Positions 30,598-42,600 of a stretch of DNA of 64,000 bases are shown here, in pieces. This DNA comes from Cylindrobasidium torrendii FP15055 ss-10 (taxonomy: Eukaryota; Basidiomycota; Agaricomycetes; Agaricales; Physalacriaceae). A program made the translations under genes and the position numbers. The notes under the pieces are model-generated. The model was not told where the DNA came from. It made no database searches and worked only from the letters and a program-made list of their open reading frames with translations. The stretch's first letter is position 1. Each line of letters starts with the position of its first letter. The stretch spans positions 62,001-126,000 of the forward strand of contig KN880431.1 in assembly GCA_000934385.1 (NCBI GenBank). The letters are read 5' to 3'.

Positions 30598-32912
30598 TCA
30601 GACACCAACCGTAGCACGCTTACGAGGAGAGTTTACCCTGTCCTCTTGGTTCCCTTCATTGTTACCACTCCTCCGTCTCCTTGTCTTCCTCGGCGGCGGC
30701 ACCGCATTGACTTTATCCTCCTGTCGATTCGTGGGCATAGCTCTTCTCTTTCCTCGCTGGTTCCCGTTTGCCTGCCTTCTACACGGTGTCTCCGGCGCAG
30801 AATGCGTTTGAGGGATTGCTTTCGACTCCGATTCGTTCGCCTCATGTAACTCCTCAGTCCACGGTGTTGCTATCGGGGAACGGTGTACAGGAGAGACAGG
30901 CGAAATCGGGGTCGAAACCGTTGTAGTAGTATCCAAAGGCGTTCCGGAAGACGCACGTCGATGTCCAGCAGCTTTGGAGAATCGACGTTGCCTGTCGAGA
31001 CATTCTTTTTGATACAGCGCTTCCAACTCTTCTGCTCGCTGCCCAGTCCACGCCTGACCCTCTCGCTCAGTTTCAAATAGATCTTCAGAATCAGACCCTC
31101 CGGATGAGGTCGAGTTATCGCCCCCGAAGAGACTCGTAGGATGAAATTCGACAGCAACGTTCAACGAGGTTTTGGCCTTCGCTGGCCGGTGAGCCTCCCA
31201 GTGTCCTCTTCCACCACGTCCAAACCATTCTTCACCTTGTTATTAGTAAAGTTATGTCCAGTATTCATACGAGGACTTGCCCAATATTTGCAATCGGGGG
31301 CACTTGCGCACGAACTTCTTCACTTCACGGAGAGGAGGAACAGAGGCATCTGTAAAATCATGCCCACATAGTATGTCGGGACTGTCAGACTCGTTGGCAG
31401 ATGTCGAAACAATACGAGATGCGATAGTAGGCGATGCTGAAGGCGTAGGCAAGCTGGTACTCGATGCATCCAAAGGCAATGGTGCATGTGCAGGTGATAC
31501 AGCGACACGAAGGGTAGACAATTGTTTGAGACCAGCGAAGGCGCCGGCAAGACTGAAGAGGTTTGGCAATTGGGCGTTGAGCAGGATTTGCAATAACTAG
31601 CAGTATGAGATGGTGCGTCGCGTAAGAAAAGATGTAACCCACCTGGAGAGAGGGACAAGATTCCGCAATAATCTTAACGTCGGCGAGAGTGGAAAGCCAG
31701 AGGTCGAGGCGAAGGACTTTGAGAGAGGACGGGCGTTGTGTTTCAAGCATGTCTTTGATGTACGATGGAAGCTCTTTATGCGGCAGAGCGTGGGTTCCAG
31801 TGCCGGAGGAGTGGGTTCTTACGATGGAAAGCTCTTCGAGGGTATCCAGCGGCAAGTCGACTAGCGAGGACAGATGATCCATTGTCCATGAATGACCCGC
31901 CCCAGTTTCCGCGAATTTGATCACTAGCGTCTTCAACGCAGGCGGCAATGTCTCGGCTACCTTTGTCCATAGGTTTTTACTGAGCCTCCCTGGAAATTAG
32001 TCAGTGGTGTAGTCATATGTGTGAATGAAGCGCACGCGCCTTGTACTTCATCGAGACACAGGTGTTCCAGCGAATCACACTGCGACAGAATGGCCTCGAG
32101 CCCCTCATCTGTGAGTTTCGTGCCCGACGTCGAGAGAGTCAACCTCCGCAGGCGACCCATCTTCTCTGCCAGCGCCCGACAAAGCGCGTCGTCCAGCCAG
32201 ACAAAATCCAGGGTGAGTTGATCCAGCCCGCACGCCTCGCCCGGATTGTCGAGGAGCCGAACGAGCGCTCTAGCCCCAACTTGAGACAGAGCAGAGAGCC
32301 GGAGAGTCGTAATAGGGAGCGCCTCGAGCATCGGCAATGACGGCGCGTCCCATTTCTGGCGCGTGTGGGGACTGGAAGGTCGATATTCAAAGCTCGCCAG
32401 TCTAGGATTGCTGGTAGATAGCATCTACGCAACACATGAAGTCGGGCCAACGGCGATAGAGAGAGACGCACCTCACATAGACCGTCTGGCGGCAGAAACG
32501 CGCTGTGCCATGAAAGACTTTCGAGTTTGGGGAGCAGAGCCAGTAGATGGCGCATATTCCCCGCACTTGCTGGCCGTGCTGCGTCTAAGCACACCGTGTC
32601 GCGTACAACCAGTTGTTTGACATGCGACCCGTACTTCTCTGGATTGCTGAGGACTGCCCCCACCTGCGTTTCCGTCGCGTCCGCGCTGCATAGGAGCTCG
32701 TCGTCGTCCTCGATGGTCAACTTTGCGTAGAGGACCCGCACGGTAGCGCTATGCATTTTGCGCCCCAGTCCGGTCAAGAACGTCGACAGGAGCCCCACAT
32801 CCTCTGTCAACGCTGCGCTGGCCAGGCCTGCTCGCTGTCAGCCAATCTACGATAGATGTCGCGCTTTCGACGCACGGTCAAGCAGCGCGTCGGGGCAACG
32901 ACTGAGCTGCAT
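30598..32912 (-). CDS. F-box/LRR-type protein, 692 aa, with a GC-AG intron
   Basis: Six exons (32876-32912, 32472-32827, 32036/32040-32424, 31643-31985/31989, 31281-31596, 30598-31235) sum to 692 residues. The N-terminal two thirds are leucine-rich repeats of the F-box-partner type (LTLDFVWLDDALCRALAEKM, LRRLTLSTSGTKLTDEGLEA, CDSLEHLCLDEVQ, LKVLRLDLWLSTLADVKIIA, CPRLQILGEEWFGRGGRGHW). No clear F-box is seen in the short N-terminus (MQLSRCPDALLDR). The C-terminal 150 residues are charged and disordered with basic patches (RKTRRRRSG). Intron 5 (31236-31280) uses a GC donor (G|GCAAGT) and has a CTAAT branch site. Intron 3 can be read as GT-AG or GC-AG with equal length, changing one residue. The LRRs probably bind a protein partner; the partner is unknown. 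Confidence 0.8.
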
Positions 32913-33312
32913 TGAGAATTCCCGAGACTGCAGTATCAACAATATTCGACAATGGTGGTCAAGGTATAAGATGTTCGCTGTCAAAGGCTAGGCTTGGGAG
33001 GAGAGGAGACCACCTGACGTCAAGCTTGATATTCCAATTTAATTGAACAGAATTCCTATATATGACCAAGGGTCCCAAACACACAGATGTAAACGAGAGA
33101 CTAAGTATGGTATGCTGTGACAACAGATGGCAACGACGTGCGGAATGCACTGGCGCATTAGAGACGGGGTGAGGTCTATATATGAGCAGGAAGGGTAACA
33201 TCCATCCATCCAGCTTGTGTAGGTAGTAATATCAGACATGATACGTTCATGGGTAAAGCAAAAACAAGATGCGTGAATAGTCCGTCAAAAGCGTCCATTC
33301 GCAGTCGCAGTA
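32913..33312. other. Intergenic region, LRR gene promoter and chitin synthase 3' end
   Basis: 400 bp between two minus-strand genes. An AT-rich segment near 33050-33063 (CCTATATATGACC) lies in the 3' region. No gene seen. Confidence 0.4.
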
Positions 33313-36300
33313 TTAGAACTTCGTTGCAGGATCTAATGGGCCCAGGGGACCATACCTTCCGCTCTTCGCTGGCGGCTGTGTCCACGGCTGGCCAGTCATC
33401 GTGGGTGATGTAGGAGATAGCATGTTGACTTGACTTGCCCCAGGTGACCCAGAACGGGACACTGGTGAGTATCCGTCGCTGCCAAAGCTGATAAGCTGGT
33501 TTGAACCGTCCGACAGTTGATATTTAGGCATATCAGCCGTATGTGGCTGATTGGGTCGATCCTCGAAACCCATTTCCAGCATGGCTTCCAATTCCGCGCC
33601 GTCTAGAGTTTTGGCACTGTGGATGTTCTCCTCTTGTACAAGAAGACCCACTGGCGGCGGCGGGTATTGCGTGTTGTGTTCGTTATAGCCACCAATCTGT
33701 CCACCCCATTGGTCCTCGTCGGATGAAGCTAGGGACATCGTGTCGGAACCATCATACTGACTGCGAGCATCCCCACGAGCGCTGAGAAGGTCGTCACCGG
33801 TGTAGTATCCACCACCGTGCATGCGTTCCAAATCACGTCTGCGCCTTTCCTCGCGGCGGATCTTGCGTAGCCGTGAGCGTTCCCAGTCCTCCCACCGGCG
33901 AAGTGGAACAGCTTCTCCGTTGAACTTGGCACCCCCACCACCGTGCCCTTTGTCCTTAGCTTCACCTTCAACTTTGCTGTGGCATGGTTAGCATTCACGA
34001 GACTCGACACATTTTGATGTCAACTAACCGAGTCTCTCCCCAAGAGAAATCATCAAAGTGCCAGAAAGCATAGACCGGGAGGATGAAATTCCATACCGGG
34101 AGCGCGAGGAGATAGATGAACATCCATAAGACGTAAACCACCTTGCGAGTTGTAAGAAGAATGAGGATGGCAGGAAGACCGAGAACAGCGACGAGTAGAA
34201 TAAGCGGAATGGCCTCTTCGAATGTACTGGGTGGGTCGAGAGCCATGCCGGCGACAAGCATATACGTTAACGCAATCGCGACAGGAAGGACGACGGTTCC
34301 AAGTAGATCCATGAACACGACAAACTGCATACTAAAACAGAATGTCCCACACAGGTTGCGAACAAGTACGAGTTCCATGAGGTTGTGAATGGTTGAGTTG
34401 ATCCATCGGCGACGCTGCGACAGTAGAATCTTGAAGGTATCAGGTACAACGGTACGACAACGCGCCTGGGGCAGGAACATCATCTTGCGGCTGGGGAATG
34501 TGCGAAGAAGGATGGTCGTGAGGAAACGATCTTCTCCGAGTAGGAGCAAGTTCTTTTGGTGAAGGGTAGTGACCTCGCATTGGCTGTATTCCTTGACAAT
34601 TTCGGGCTTGATGATGAGAGGGACCCAGTCCTCACCAGAAGAGCGACGCGCTTTGAGGCGGAACATCGAGAAACAGCCGGGTAAACAAGTCACACCACCG
34701 AATATAGACTCGAAAGCCTTTGCCAAATGATGGGAAATGAAGTACTCGAAAACCTGGATGGCGGTGACCCATGATTGTCGCTTGTTGGCGATGCGAGTCT
34801 CCCCGCAAACGCCCATGATCATTTGGTCGTGGTGCATGCAGTTGACTAGATGACCGAGGGACGATGGGAACACTTTGGTATCAGCATCCACCTGTAGTAC
34901 GGTCAGACATGTAGAAATGACAATTGACTTGGCCGAACATACCATCAAGCAAACCTCGAAAAAGTCGGGTGTAACTCCCATGAGAATGTGGCATTTGCGG
35001 AATAAGTCAAACTCGAGAGGGGACATGCGATCGTTGTAGGTGACGCGCGAGAAGAAATTCATGAGGATGAGCTGCGAGTCGCGTTTTCCACGATTGCCAG
35101 GCTTCTTCTCCGTCGCAGCCTCTTTCTCCGTGCCACACTTGACCACAACAACCGCAGGCGTCCTGCGTCCTGCCACAGCTACGGTGCTTGTGTTAGCTGA
35201 AGCTAAGCCAATGTAAAGACGACGCACTGTAATGACCCGCATAGACCATGGCCCTGTTCTGCGCTTTCTCACCAGTCCCAACAGAGGAATACAACATAGG
35301 CATGGGGTTTCCAAAGCGTGGGTCCGCGTCAAGCAGCTTGACACAAATATCTGGTGTGCTCATCTTCTCGCCTGCGCCAGTGATCATGCCATCAGCAACA
35401 ATGAACAACAGCTTGCGCTGGTCGCTGTATGTCGTGAGGGAAATTGAGTCAAGTGTCGTGCGGAGCGACTCCTCGCCCTCAGAGTAGCAAGTGACCAGGC
35501 AGACAGCGAACAGCTCCCTTCCAATCTGCGCCAGGCTCATCACAGGCGCCACTGATCCTTCCGAAGACGAGGTCGTCAAGGTGGATGCCGTAAATGAGCG
35601 AGGTGCCTTGTTCTGCTTGTTGAGTTTGCGTGTGCCGCCGCCTGGCGCTGCCCATGGCGCGGTGCCGTTTCGGTTGTCAATGGAAACATTCGCGCCTTCC
35701 GGCATTACGGCAGGACTAATAGCGGATCTGTCCAAATCCCAACTGCTCGGAGGGCCAGCCAGACGTTCAGAGAAATACCAATTGAAGACACAGGCCATGA
35801 CGAAGCGCACGAAAACAAGGCTGAGGACCACGATGAGGCCGGCGTAGAGGAACAGGGAGGACACAAAGCAGCCTGGGGTGACCTTGTCGATGTTGCCAGC
35901 GTAGTAGCGCTCTTTGAGGCAGGGCATGGCCGTTTGAATATCGGACTTGGTTGCGAAAAGACGTGTCCCGTCTTTTCCGTGAGAGGTATCTCCGCCGAGA
36001 ATGGTACGCAGCGCGGCGTCGACGGTATCCGAGGGGATGGCATTTGGATGCATCTTAAAATATGTCGTCATATTCAGGACAGCGCCGTCGATAACGAAAT
36101 AATACGGGTCGGCGGTGACTTGCTCCCATGAAAAACCGACCAGGGCGGTAGTGTCGGTAAATCCGATGCTTTTGTACGTGGATAGCGCGTTGATCGCTCC
36201 TAGGGAGCACGGATTCGTAGAGGAGCATGGGTCGTCCAAAGCGATGCGGAAGCTGAGACCGTTGCAGTGGGTAAAGTCGCTAGCTTTGCGCTGGAACATG

Positions 36301-36848
36301 TTCGTGATATCTTGACCGGGGCTCGTTTGGGCAAGGGAGAGTAGGGTGGGATCCGCCGCGGAGGACACATTGTAAAGTCGTCCTTGGACACCGAGCGTGC
36401 CCTGCACCGTGCCAGCGCGAATAAACTCGCCATGGCCCGCTCCTGTCTCTGGGCACAGAACTTTCTGGAAACCGACGGTGATAAAGCCGACTCCACCACA
36501 GAGGAGAAGGATCAGGAAGCAGAGTGTGACCTTTTCACGCCAGGCTTGTTGCGTTGCCTTGTCCTTCAACGAGCAGCTGAGCACGAACGACGGTGCCCAG
36601 AACGTGACCAGCCAGGAGAAGTATTTCCAAGCATCAGAGCCGTTGTAGGCATCTGATTCGCCAGTGGGGTGGATAGCCGCGACTTGCGGCATGGTTTGAG
36701 GATTAATGAGCGGGACGGGGGCGACGCTCCGCTCCGGGCGTGTGAGGGTCTTGGCTCGTCGCATTGTCGCGCCTGACAGAGGCGGTTGCTTTGTCGTCGG
36801 TATTGGGACATCAGTGAAGGCGGTCTGGTTTTGAAAACGAAGGGCCAT
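33313..36848 (-). CDS. Chitin synthase, class IV (Chs3-like), 1,127 aa
   Basis: Four exons (35228-36848, 34943-35178, 34029-34891, 33313-33976) sum to 1,127 residues. An N-terminal cytosolic region is followed by a membrane helix ([19 protein letters not shown]) and a lumenal segment. A second helix pair lies near residue 350 ([18 protein letters not shown]). The large glycosyltransferase-2 catalytic domain follows: VDADTKVFP (DAD, about residue 619), LGEDRFLT (EDR) and the product-binding [10 protein letters not shown] (about residue 780). A cluster of membrane helices closes the domain. It polymerises UDP-GlcNAc into chitin at the plasma membrane. The C-terminal 220 residues are charged and disordered. 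The architecture is Chs3-like, with no myosin head, so class IV is most likely. The neighbouring nucleotide-sugar transporter could act in the same wall pathway. Confidence 0.95.
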
Positions 36849-37382
36849 GGCGAAAAGAGGGAGATTTCGACGGCTGGCGAGGGCGACGTCGAAATTTAGC
36901 GGTGGTGCTCAGGCCTGCTGGGACTTCGGCTCTGTCTACGGCGCAAAGAGTGGAAGACGACACCAGGGCAACACTGTCGTGTAGTTGAAGGGATGATGCG
37001 AAGGAGCCAAATTGAAACCGCCGATCGACACGTGCTTTGCCTGGCCAATAGCAAGTCACAGCCCCTTAATCTCCGCCACCGCAAAGAAATTGGCATGGGT
37101 GTCGAATGGAATGGAATTGAACATCGCGTCTACAAAATTACTCTAGGTAGTCCGGAATGTGCACACCAGCGTCGTGTCGTAGTCGTTAGCTATCACAAAA
37201 TTACGTAGATTCCGTCGACTAGAAATTGCTAAAGGTTCGTGCAAACGGGCTGGAAATCGATCTACAAGTAGGTAGGCTGGAGGGTATAGAACGGCAGTCA
37301 AGTCAACGATGAATAGATAAATGAAAAAAGCATCCAGTCGTCAAGACGTCCCCTGCAAGCAATCTCGGCGTGGCCGCCATTG
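36849..37382. promoter_or_regulatory. Promoter region of the chitin synthase gene
   Basis: 534 bp between the chitin synthase start and the transporter stop, both on minus. GC-rich near the start codon and AT-richer beyond. No TATA box at a convincing distance. No small gene seen. Confidence 0.4.
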
Positions 37383-39006
37383 CTATGAACGCGTATCATA
37401 CGAGGCCATCGGTGGCGAAGCGGATTGAGGCCGGGGAGTCGACGCTCTCGAAGGGGGCTGAGAGGGATAAGGCGACCCATATGGTGCCTGCGTGTACCGC
37501 GGCGTGTTGAGTGTATCCGCAAATATATCCCGAGGAACGTTGCCCTCTGCACCGCTTCCTAGGCCTAGAGCGCTAGCAAGCCGTGGGCTGCTGAATGGCG
37601 ACGACTTTCTCGGTGGAGGAAATTGTCCAAGGATAGGCGCATCTGACCCTACAGGAGTCCCAGGAAAACTTGTGCTCTTTCCTGAGCCAGTAACAACAAT
37701 GGACGGTCCTCCTCCCGGTGCTGCAGGCTGATTGTACATCCACGTTGAACACAGCACTGTCGACGCGCCGATCACAAACGATGGCGTGATGTGGAAGTCG
37801 AACAGAACGACTGATGCGAGGAACGACAAGACGATGGAAAGACTGGTCGCAAAGCCTTTGAGAATGTTGTCCGAATACTTGATGACGATGGCCGTAACCA
37901 ACCCGCCGAATACCTGGATCAGCACTGTAGCCCACGCCCATCCTCCAAAATTGCGCAAAAGATCGGGAAGGAGTCCGCGCGACGCTGATGGAGGAGAGCC
38001 GTAGAAGATGGGCAGCAGGGCCGGTATCAACGAAAAGAGGGACAGTTGAACATTTCGGACCCAGAGATCAGCCTTCGAGTTCTTGAGGACCATTTCGAAG
38101 TAAACTCCCGCAAGCCCAGAGGTAAAGCACGCAGCCGTGACCGCGCCAAAGCCTTTGAGCGGGCTCATAACATGGATGTGAAGAGGAGCCGAGTCGTGAG
38201 CGCTCCCTACCGGGGACTCTTTGGGCTGGTGGTGCTCTCCGGACGCGGTTTGAATTTGCACAATACCGACTCCTATGGCAAGGAAAAACAGGGCCAGCCA
38301 CTTTGTTGAAGTGAGTCTTCTCCGGAGCAGGGCGACGGAAAATGCGGCGGTGGTGAGAATTTTCATCTGGTATGTGACCTGGAAGGACGCGACTGGAAGG
38401 TTGCTGATGGCGACGTATTGAAGCGAATTCTGGATAACGTAGAGAATTGCAGGAATGGACAGTTTCCAGCAATCAGGGCTAAACACCTCGCCGCACAGGT
38501 ACCAGAAGGGCGCGGTCCACGGATAGGGCAACGAGCATACGATACTCCACCAGGACATACGGCGCCATGGCAGCTCCGCCACTTCCCTAACGCGGAAGAG
38601 CGCAACAACAAGGGATATGGAACCTTTTAGGAGCTCGTTGAGGAGGACGGCGGAAGCGGGGGAGTACGCAAGTGCGGGCGGCGTCGAGACACGGGATTGG
38701 TGCATAACGATCGAAAGGGCAGCGTTTTGAACGGCGAGCGTAACCAGGCTAGAGGAGCAAAAATTATTTTGACAGCGGGAGACACAGGATGGTAACAACG
38801 CACGAAACATATTTCAGCGGCATGCCGAATATAGTCGGCGACCCCGCAGCGGCGGCGGCTGGCGCAACTGGCTGTTCCTCCTTTGTTGGATAGTTCATCG
38901 CAGCCGAAGGGAGTAGAGGCGTAAGTCGGGGACTAGCTTGGCCGCCGTAATGGATAGACGACATTGACGACGAGGGCCGAATAGACGGCGCTGGTCGGTG
39001 GTACAT
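37383..39006 (-). CDS. Golgi nucleotide-sugar transporter (SLC35A type), 522 aa
   Basis: Two exons (38804-39006 and 37383-38748) sum to 522 residues. The start MYHRPAPSIRP was chosen because it precedes a disordered cytosolic N-terminus and the first helix in frame. About ten membrane helices follow, with SLC35A signature segments: LAVQNAALSIVMHQSRVS, AILYVIQNSLQYVAISNLP, ASFQVTYQMKILTTA, FTSGLAGVYFEMVLK, KYSDNILKGFATSLSIVLS. Proteins of this family exchange UDP-galactose or UDP-GlcNAc for UMP across the Golgi membrane; the sugar cannot be told from sequence. The C-terminal 110 residues are an unusual Ser/Pro-rich cytosolic tail. It sits next to the chitin synthase and diverges from the DUF3684 gene. 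Confidence 0.92.
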
Positions 39007-39643
39007 GGCTGTCTTGTACGAAAAAAGACCGGGTAACGCGTGTGGGCACGATGGACAGTAAACGTTGACACTAGGCGGAACAGCGGGGCCAGATATCCAA
39101 GTCGGCCGAAGGTTGGTATGTCGTTGAAAACAGCGATTGCTGGCCGCAGTTACTGAGGGCAGCGAACGTAGACGACAGAACCGCGAATTCGGTGGGCAAC
39201 GGCGGGAGGGCGCACCGAGGGACAGGGACGGCGGCTGAGTGGCTACGTGATGGTACAACACGAACCGGCTGATGTCACTTGAATTTTGGATTTTTAGATT
39301 TCTGACCGAATATGAATGGCTAATATTATTTACAGGATCAGCCGGCTCCATGAAACTCTTCTGAAGACTCGGTGCTTGGATGCATCAGTCAGAGTTTGCA
39401 CTGGATACTTCTCTGAAGTCTACTGTTGTCGCTCCGGGACTACTCCCTATTCCCTCCGTACATGGCTGCGTACTAGGATTGCAATGTTCAAGGCTGTTCT
39501 TCACCCGTAAACGTCGCAGACTCGCAGTTCGCTGCTGAGAAATATCTACGGTATCTCCATTCGGTGCAAGTAACCGGCACGTTGCGACGTCAGCGCCCGT
39601 GCTGCAACCTTGACATCCTGCTGCCACTGCGTATTATTCCAAT
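39007..39643. promoter_or_regulatory. Divergent promoter of the sugar transporter and the DUF3684 gene
   Basis: 637 bp between start codons at 39006 (-) and 39644 (+). Mixed composition, no TATA element and no RNA gene seen. Confidence 0.4.
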
Positions 39644-42600
39644 ATGGATAGAGACGCGATTGTAAGACCAACAGACATACCCAGGGCGTCAATTCTTACT
39701 ACTGGATAGTGGGCAGGCGGTCAAGATGAGCAGGTCACTGTCAACCAGCGCGCACTCATCAGCAAGATCCTTTCGCGTTACTCCACTCAGCTTGCAGTGT
39801 TCCGCGAACTGCTTCAGAATTCGGATGATGCACAAGCAACAGAGGCCGAAATACATTATGTTCCCACAGCGGAAGGCAAGATATTGCTTGAGAAAGCTAC
39901 GACCTTGGACGACTTGCAATCCATAGAGGCAACTCACTCGTCGCCTGTTCTCAACGGACCTCTTACCCCACGTACAGGTCGAGCAATGGATTATACGTAA
40001 CAACGGCATGACTTTCCGCGAACAAGACTGGAATAGGCTGAAGAAGATTGGTATGTGGTGTGCCATCTGCTAAATATACTCTTCTGACCATAGCGTCCAG
40101 CCGATGGAAACCCCGAGGCCGACAAAATTGGCGCATTTGGAGTCGGTTTGTCCAGCCTGTTGGTCTTCCTATGGGGCCCTCTGAATTGTCTCCAGGGTTC
40201 TACAGCGTGTTCGACGTGACAGAAGCGCCTATTGTCAGATCTGGAGGTACTGGTCACGGCTCACTGAACGGACCGCCAGTATGAGCTGAGAATTGGACAG
40301 ATCAATGGATGGGATTCTACTTCAAAGATAATAATGACCAAGTGCGTGGCTGATTTACACAAGCGCTTCCAAGTTAACATACACCAGCTTTTTGCGCGCC
40401 GAGGCGCCTTACCAGAATCAGAAGGGCAATGGACAAGTGTTGATCTCAAGCTGAAGGATGTCAACTACTCTCGCGATGCACTACGCGGCCATGGACTGCA
40501 CGACCTTGCGCGCTTCCTTTCGTCCTCCATTACATTCATGAGAACTATGTCACAAGTCAGCGTATTCGTCGACGGTAGACGACTCATTCGGATCCAGAAA
40601 GCATCCCCAGAACCACCCATGAAAGTCACTATTCCAAAGCACATCACCAGGACTACACCGCAAGGTGTAATGACAATCAAATCCGTCGAACAATCCTGTA
40701 CGCCGCTCGACTCCCAAATCTTCCGTCATTCATCTCTTTCCAGCACTCCTCATTAACGCTGAAATAGCCAAATGGGTGTTGGCCTCTGCACCCAAGCCAG
40801 TCGCTCTCTTGTCACCCCAGGGTATGCTCAGCAAGTTTACCGGTATCATGTCGCGTCCATGGGGACAGAAGGCACAGACGCCAGAGCCACCGGCACCAAC
40901 GCCCGTCGATATCAATGCTGTCGAACAAATGAGCGTCGTACTTGATCTATACTCTGCTGACTTGACCTCGAAATTGAGCTCGCGGCAAAAGGCAGAGGTA
41001 CATAGTGCCATGCAGAAGGACCCTCCGACACAGCTCAAATTGGAACTCGTCTATGTGAGTGGTCAAACTAAATTGAGAATTACGCTCATTAGAAACAGAC
41101 TGGGAAAGCGGGCCATGATGCAGGCCAATTAGCTAGCGACCAAGTAAAGGGCGTTTTCAAGGGCCTTTATGCAGACCTCGATGGGTAAGTACTAGAATGT
41201 CCGTCCAAACTCTCAAACTGATTCATGGTTAGTTCTGATTCTGCTCACATATTTATCGTACGCTCAATATATGATGATCAAATGCCTCGATGACTGAAAT
41301 TGCCAACGTAGGGCCACGCAACAGAGAACGCCACTGGCATTGGTATATTGAACGCAACCTTCGGGAGATGATTCAGACTGACCAGTGTAACAGGCGGCCA
41401 TATCTCGTCCCGCTTTATTCCCACAGTAGAACGCACCAAAGTAGACATCAAGTGAGTTCATAGTCCTATCTGTCGTGCTCGCGCTCACATCTGTAGCAAC
41501 CACACCGTTACAGGTAGACATCGCCTCCTAGTTATATCAGTGCCAAACGTCTAACACGTCTCTAGCATGGAACTATGAATTGCTGCGTGCGGGCGGCATT
41601 CTCTCGCGAATTGTCCATGATCTTGAATACGCTGACATCAAACGTCTCTGGGATGTGGATCCTGCAGCACGGGCAGAGCTCACACAGCGCGCCATTCATG
41701 TGATGAAGTTCTTCGCATTTTGGAGATACCAGGATGCATCACGCGTTACCCAATGGCTCCGGGAAGGCTTCTTCAAGTGCAATGCTGCAAATGCAAGCTT
41801 TCCCATTATGACCGCGCAGGGTGTACGGACCCTGGCTGATGCGCGCAGACCCAACGCAGCAGTCACCGCCTTCCTACCAAACATCCCCGTTGTCTCCAAA
41901 GAGGTGGACGACAAGCAGAGCGAACTCTTACTGTACACCTACCTCCTGGCAGGCATGGCAGATGGCTTGTTTGTGCAGCCTATTCGGAGAGATGATATTG
42001 TGCGCGAGTTGCAAGCAGCGCCGTTATCAGAGGACGATACCGTTACCGCGCTCAAGTGGCTCATTGAGCAAAAAGAGGAGCCTCAAAGGATGCGTGCAGC
42101 GGTCCTACCACATATGCTCTTGTTTCTCCCCGCGTCTGAAGACACTCCCGAACGCATCATCACCCTCTCCGAAATCAGGACTTTTGTTGATCCCAGGCGG
42201 TTCCCAACGCAGGGACCACTTCCTCCTCATGTCCTGCCAGCATCCGTGAGCAAGCGGTTAAAGACAGCGGCATTAACGACCTGTTTCGGATGGCAAGAAC
42301 TGTCGCTGTTGCAATGGGTCCAACACATTGTCAGCCCGAAGACACGTACCGGGGACGCAGAGCACGACTTGGAAGCGTCGCCGGTCTGGGCTGAACAAGT
42401 GTTGAATACCATTGCGAAGGGCTGGGCCGGTATATCCACGCCGGTGGCGCGCGAGCAAATCAAGGCTGCACTGAAGGACTTGAAATGCATTCCGACGAAC
42501 AGCGGTATGCATATTCCGGACGACACATATTTCCCTGGAACGAACTTCTTTCCGGACTTGCCTGTTGTGACATTCGCTTCGGGGACGAGCATGAAGGTGG

